Part shown: positions 7,125 through 9,125 of the stretch, one piece after another | Numbering within the stretch: position 1 is the stretch's first letter | How the letters are laid out: every line of letters begins with the position of its first letter | Position numbers and translations under genes: made by a program | Assembly (NCBI GenBank): GCA_902494465.1 | Contig: CABUTH010000072.1 | Coordinates: forward strand, 1-9,125 | Direction of reading: 5' to 3' | From: an uncultured Collinsella sp. | GTDB lineage: Bacteria > Actinomycetota > Coriobacteriia > Coriobacteriales > Coriobacteriaceae | Length of the DNA: 9,125 nucleotides | The notes under the pieces: generated by a model | What the model saw: only the letters and a program-made list of their open reading frames with translations | Databases searched by the model: none | Told to the model about the DNA's origin: nothing

Positions 7125-7537
7125 CGACGGTTCACCTTCATGACCACGTCGCCAATCTGGACTTCGTCGCCCTCGCGCAGCGTTGCGGGCTCAACAAGCT
7201 GGCGGCCGTTGACGAGCGTGCCGTTAAGCGAGTTGAGGTCCTCGATGATGAGCGCCGGGCCCTGCAGCGAAAAGCGCGCATGTGAGGCCGAGACGAACGG
7301 TTCGTTGATGCAGATGTCCGAAGATGGCGAGCGACCGACGATGACGGGGCCGAGCATGTCTACGTGGATGCCGCGGATACCGCGCGGACCCTTGTCCACA
7401 TCAATCGTCCAGATAGCCGAGTCGCGGCGCTGCCCGCGCACAAGTCCAACGCCGGTCTTCATGACGGCGAACAGGAAGATATAGAGCAGGGCGACCAGGA
7501 CGATGCGGCCTGCAAAAAGGACGATATCGATGTTCAT
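7121..7537 (-). CDS. fhaB: FhaB: membrane-anchored FHA-domain protein
   Basis: A 138-residue single-pass protein (M. tuberculosis FhaB, also called FipA, has 155). Residues 5-27 are a hydrophobic helix that should anchor it in the membrane with the rest in the cytoplasm; a basic segment (GLVRGQRR) follows. The FHA domain covers about 42-138: G68-R69 contacts the phosphate, S83 and H86 lie in FVSASHARF, and N105-G106 is in LNSLNGTLVN. The motif reads S-A-S-H where FhaA has S-R-R-H, so the core Ser and His are kept without the adjacent Arg. It begins at ATG 7537 with AGGGGA about 10 bases upstream. Its TGA stop overlaps the pstP ATG (ATGA at 7124-7121). Known family members bind phosphorylated PknB-pathway proteins and recruit division or wall-synthesis factors; the partner here is unknown. 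Confidence 0.92.
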   Translation of the reverse strand: MNIDIVLFAGRIVLVALLYIFLFAVMKTGVGLVRGQRRDSAIWTIDVDKGPRGIRGIHVDMLGPVIVGRSPSSDICINEPFVSASHARFSLQGPALIIEDLNSLNGTLVNGRQLVEPATLREGDEVQIGDVVMKVNRR

Positions 7538-7543
7538 AAGCGA

Positions 7544-8557
7544 CTATCCCCTAAATTCAAAGGTGCTCAGGCCAAACGTCAGCAGATCGCCGTTGCGCAG
7601 CGGGCAGCGCGTAATGCGGCGGTTGTTGACGAGCGTGCCGTTGGTGGAATTGAGGTCCTCGATCGACCAATCCGAGCCCGTAAAGGTGAGCTGGGCGTGG
7701 CGGCGCGACACGTTGGGGTCGCGCAGGGCAATGTCGGAAACCGAGCGCTCGCGACCGATGGTCACCTGTGCGGAGGTGATGCTATGGCTCTCGCCGCTCA
7801 CGACGTCGACGAGCTGGGCGAGCGGGCGCTGCGGGGCGCGAGTGCTCGCCATGTTGGAGGCGATGCCGGCTGCGGCGCCTAGGCCCACGGCGGCACCGGT
7901 CGCGGCGGCTCCGCCCATGCCGGCAAGCGCGTCGCGCGAGACGGTCTGCGGCACCGGGATGGGTGCGGCGGCGGGGTCGGGGACGCTAGGCGCGAAGGGG
8001 TCTGCCACGGCAACCGGGTCGGGAGCAGCGGCGCGAGGCGTCGGCTGCTGCTGGGGCATGGCGGCGGGGCGCTGCTGCTGCGGGGCAGCAAACTGCTGCT
8101 GACCGGCGCGCGGGGCGCTGGCGGCACGGCTTGCCGCGGAGTTGTTCTGGCCCAGGCCGTTTTGATAGGCGCGCTCATCTTCGTACAGGCGGCCGAGCGT
8201 GGGGGCATCGACGTTCTCGGCAAAGACCGAGAACTTGCCGGCGCGCAGCTGCGGATCGATCATAAAGCGCACGAGGGGCTCGCCGACAAAGACATAGCGG
8301 CGCTTTTCGGCCTGCGCCTTCACAAACTCGCGGACCTCGCGCGAAAGCTCGGGGTAGAACGGGGCGAGCATGGGATCGTCGTCGGCGGCGATAAGGATGG
8401 TATAGAGTGCCGGCGCCGTGTTGACGCCGTTGATCACCAGAGTCTGATCCTCCATGTCGCGAGCGGCCTGCTTGGCAAGCTTCTTAAAGGAGAACGGGGC
8501 ACGGGTGGCACCGAAGATGCCGGCCACGTGGTCCTCGAAGATGTTCAGGAAGTTCAC
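7544..8557 (-). CDS. fhaA: FhaA: DUF3662 plus FHA-domain phosphothreonine-binding protein
   Basis: A 337-residue cytoplasmic adaptor that binds phosphothreonine on PknB or its substrates; in mycobacteria FhaA takes part in regulating peptidoglycan synthesis. Residues 1-125 match the FhaA N-terminal domain (DUF3662), opening MNFLNIFEDHVAGIFG and continuing with the YTILIAADDD and REFVKAQAEKRRYVFVGE segments. Residues about 126-245 form a low-complexity linker rich in Ala, Pro and Gln (QQQ runs near 153-171), followed by a Gly/Ala-rich stretch at 212-235. The FHA domain spans about 247-337 and has the usual binding residues: G268-R269, S284-R-R-H287 and N306-G307. The protein is shorter than the 527 residues of M. 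tuberculosis FhaA, mostly through a shorter linker. The start is GTG at 8557, overlapping the preceding stop as GTGA. The stop is TAG at 7544, 6 bases before fhaB. Confidence 0.93.
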   Translation of the reverse strand: MNFLNIFEDHVAGIFGATRAPFSFKKLAKQAARDMEDQTLVINGVNTAPALYTILIAADDDPMLAPFYPELSREVREFVKAQAEKRRYVFVGEPLVRFMIDPQLRAGKFSVFAENVDAPTLGRLYEDERAYQNGLGQNNSAASRAASAPRAGQQQFAAPQQQRPAAMPQQQPTPRAAAPDPVAVADPFAPSVPDPAAAPIPVPQTVSRDALAGMGGAAATGAAVGLGAAAGIASNMASTRAPQRPLAQLVDVVSGESHSITSAQVTIGRERSVSDIALRDPNVSRRHAQLTFTGSDWSIEDLNSTNGTLVNNRRITRCPLRNGDLLTFGLSTFEFRG

Positions 8558-9125
8558 GAAAGATCACTCTCCGTATAGGTTCTTTGGTATCCGAGCAAAT
8601 ATAGGCATATCCCAACGATTATAGAGGATAGGGTTCCCGCAACCGCCGCCTTGGCGACGACCGCGGCTGCAAGGCCGGCAATTTCCATATGGTGTGCAAG
8701 ACAGGACGCCGCTGCGCAGCCTATGCCGGTGACAGCGATGGCGGCGATTGCGGCAAGGTTTGAGCCCTGATCGGCACGCTTGGCATGGGCATTGAGCAGT
8801 GCAGATGACGCTGCGGCAGTTGCCGCGACCAGCACAAAGGCAGCCCAAAGGAGCGGGTCTCCCAGCGCTGCGGCAACGTTACCGAGCCCCAGCACGCCTC
8901 CGGCTGAAAGCGCGACCGTGGCCAGACGGGCAAAAAGCGCGCCAATGCCCGTTGCCGCGGCGGCGCTTGCCGGGCCGAGCCAAAATGACGCGACGCCGGC
9001 GGCGACCCCAGCTGCCAGGAAGGTATTGCCGGTCAGACAGCCAAGCGCGAGTGCACAGGTGAGCGCGGCGCTCGCGGCAGTCTCGGTGCGACCCCAGGCG
9101 ATCCACCAACCGGACATGGCGGCGG
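8554..9125 (-). CDS. Multi-pass membrane protein of unknown function (5' end probably outside window)
   Basis: I do not recognise this protein. From the ATG at 9117 it reads 187 residues to a TGA at 8556-8554, and the frame stays open to the window edge. The 8 bases visible before that ATG (CCGCCGCC) contain no Shine-Dalgarno sequence, so the true start may lie further right; the entry is treated as partial. Numbered from M9117, the sequence is very rich in Ala, Gly, Leu and Val, with about five or six likely membrane helices (roughly 12-28, 30-48, 54-79, 86-108, 119-140, 145-176). A short polar loop near 110-120 (HAKRADQGSN) and a polar tail ending YTESDLS follow. There is no catalytic motif that I can name. 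Its stop overlaps the fhaA start in a GTGA, so the two are probably translationally coupled and the protein is likely part of the cell-wall signalling operon. A transporter, flippase-like or purely structural role cannot be told apart. Confidence 0.7.
   Translation of the reverse strand, partial: AAMSGWWIAWGRTETAASAALTCALALGCLTGNTFLAAGVAAGVASFWLGPASAAAATGIGALFARLATVALSAGGVLGLGNVAAALGDPLLWAAFVLVAATAAASSALLNAHAKRADQGSNLAAIAAIAVTGIGCAAASCLAHHMEIAGLAAAVVAKAAVAGTLSSIIVGICLYLLGYQRTYTESDLS
8567..8572 (-). promoter_or_regulatory. Ribosome binding site of fhaA
   Basis: GGAGAG lies 9 bases before the GTG at 8557, inside the last codons of the upstream membrane protein gene. It supports the GTG as the fhaA start and the GTGA stop-start overlap as a coupled junction. 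Confidence 0.6.

Noticed and set aside
6579..7484. A 301-codon open frame on the plus strand
   Set aside because: It is antisense to pstP and fhaB, and its Arg/Gly-rich product is typical of the reverse strand of Ala/Pro-rich coding sequence.

Overview
The window carries one long minus-strand gene cluster, the actinobacterial cell-wall growth and Ser/Thr-signalling operon. Related operons (e.g. Mycobacterium tuberculosis) read fhaA-fhaB-pstP-rodA-pbpA-pknA-pknB. The high GC content, the gene order, a RodA-PbpA fusion and the absence of pknA suggest an actinomycetote, probably class Coriobacteriia (Collinsella/Olsenella-like). That placement is inferred from recall; the sequence does not prove it.

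Layout in the direction of transcription, right to left: (1) 9125-8554, the 3' part of an unrecognised multi-pass membrane protein that probably begins outside the window; (2) 8557-7544 fhaA, sharing a GTGA overlap with it; (3) 7537-7121 fhaB, 6 nt further on; (4) 7124-5190 pstP, sharing an ATGA overlap with fhaB; (5) 5173-2303, a single reading frame joining a RodA-type SEDS glycosyltransferase to a PbpA-type class B transpeptidase, 16 nt after pstP; (6) after the only sizeable gap (132 nt), 2170-209 pknB with four PASTA domains; (7) a strong Rho-independent terminator at 117-156. The left 208 bases hold no gene. They contain this terminator, a second hairpin oriented for plus-strand transcripts, and a short stretch resembling the 3' end of a tRNA that does not fold as one.

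How the parts work together, from knowledge of the families: PknB senses cell-wall fragments or lipid II through its external PASTA domains and phosphorylates cytoplasmic targets. FhaA and FhaB read phosphothreonine through FHA domains. PstP reverses the phosphorylation. RodA polymerises glycan strands from lipid II and PbpA crosslinks them; here the two enzymes are one polypeptide.

Points that depart from the textbook operon: the RodA-PbpA fusion with a cytoplasmic linker of about 75 residues, a PstP with an acidic Ala/Pro/Glu-rich N-terminal extension of about 258 residues, an aspartate at the place of one of the two activation-loop phosphothreonines of PknB, the lack of pknA, and a membrane protein gene coupled to fhaA. 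No mobile element, CRISPR array or phage gene is visible.
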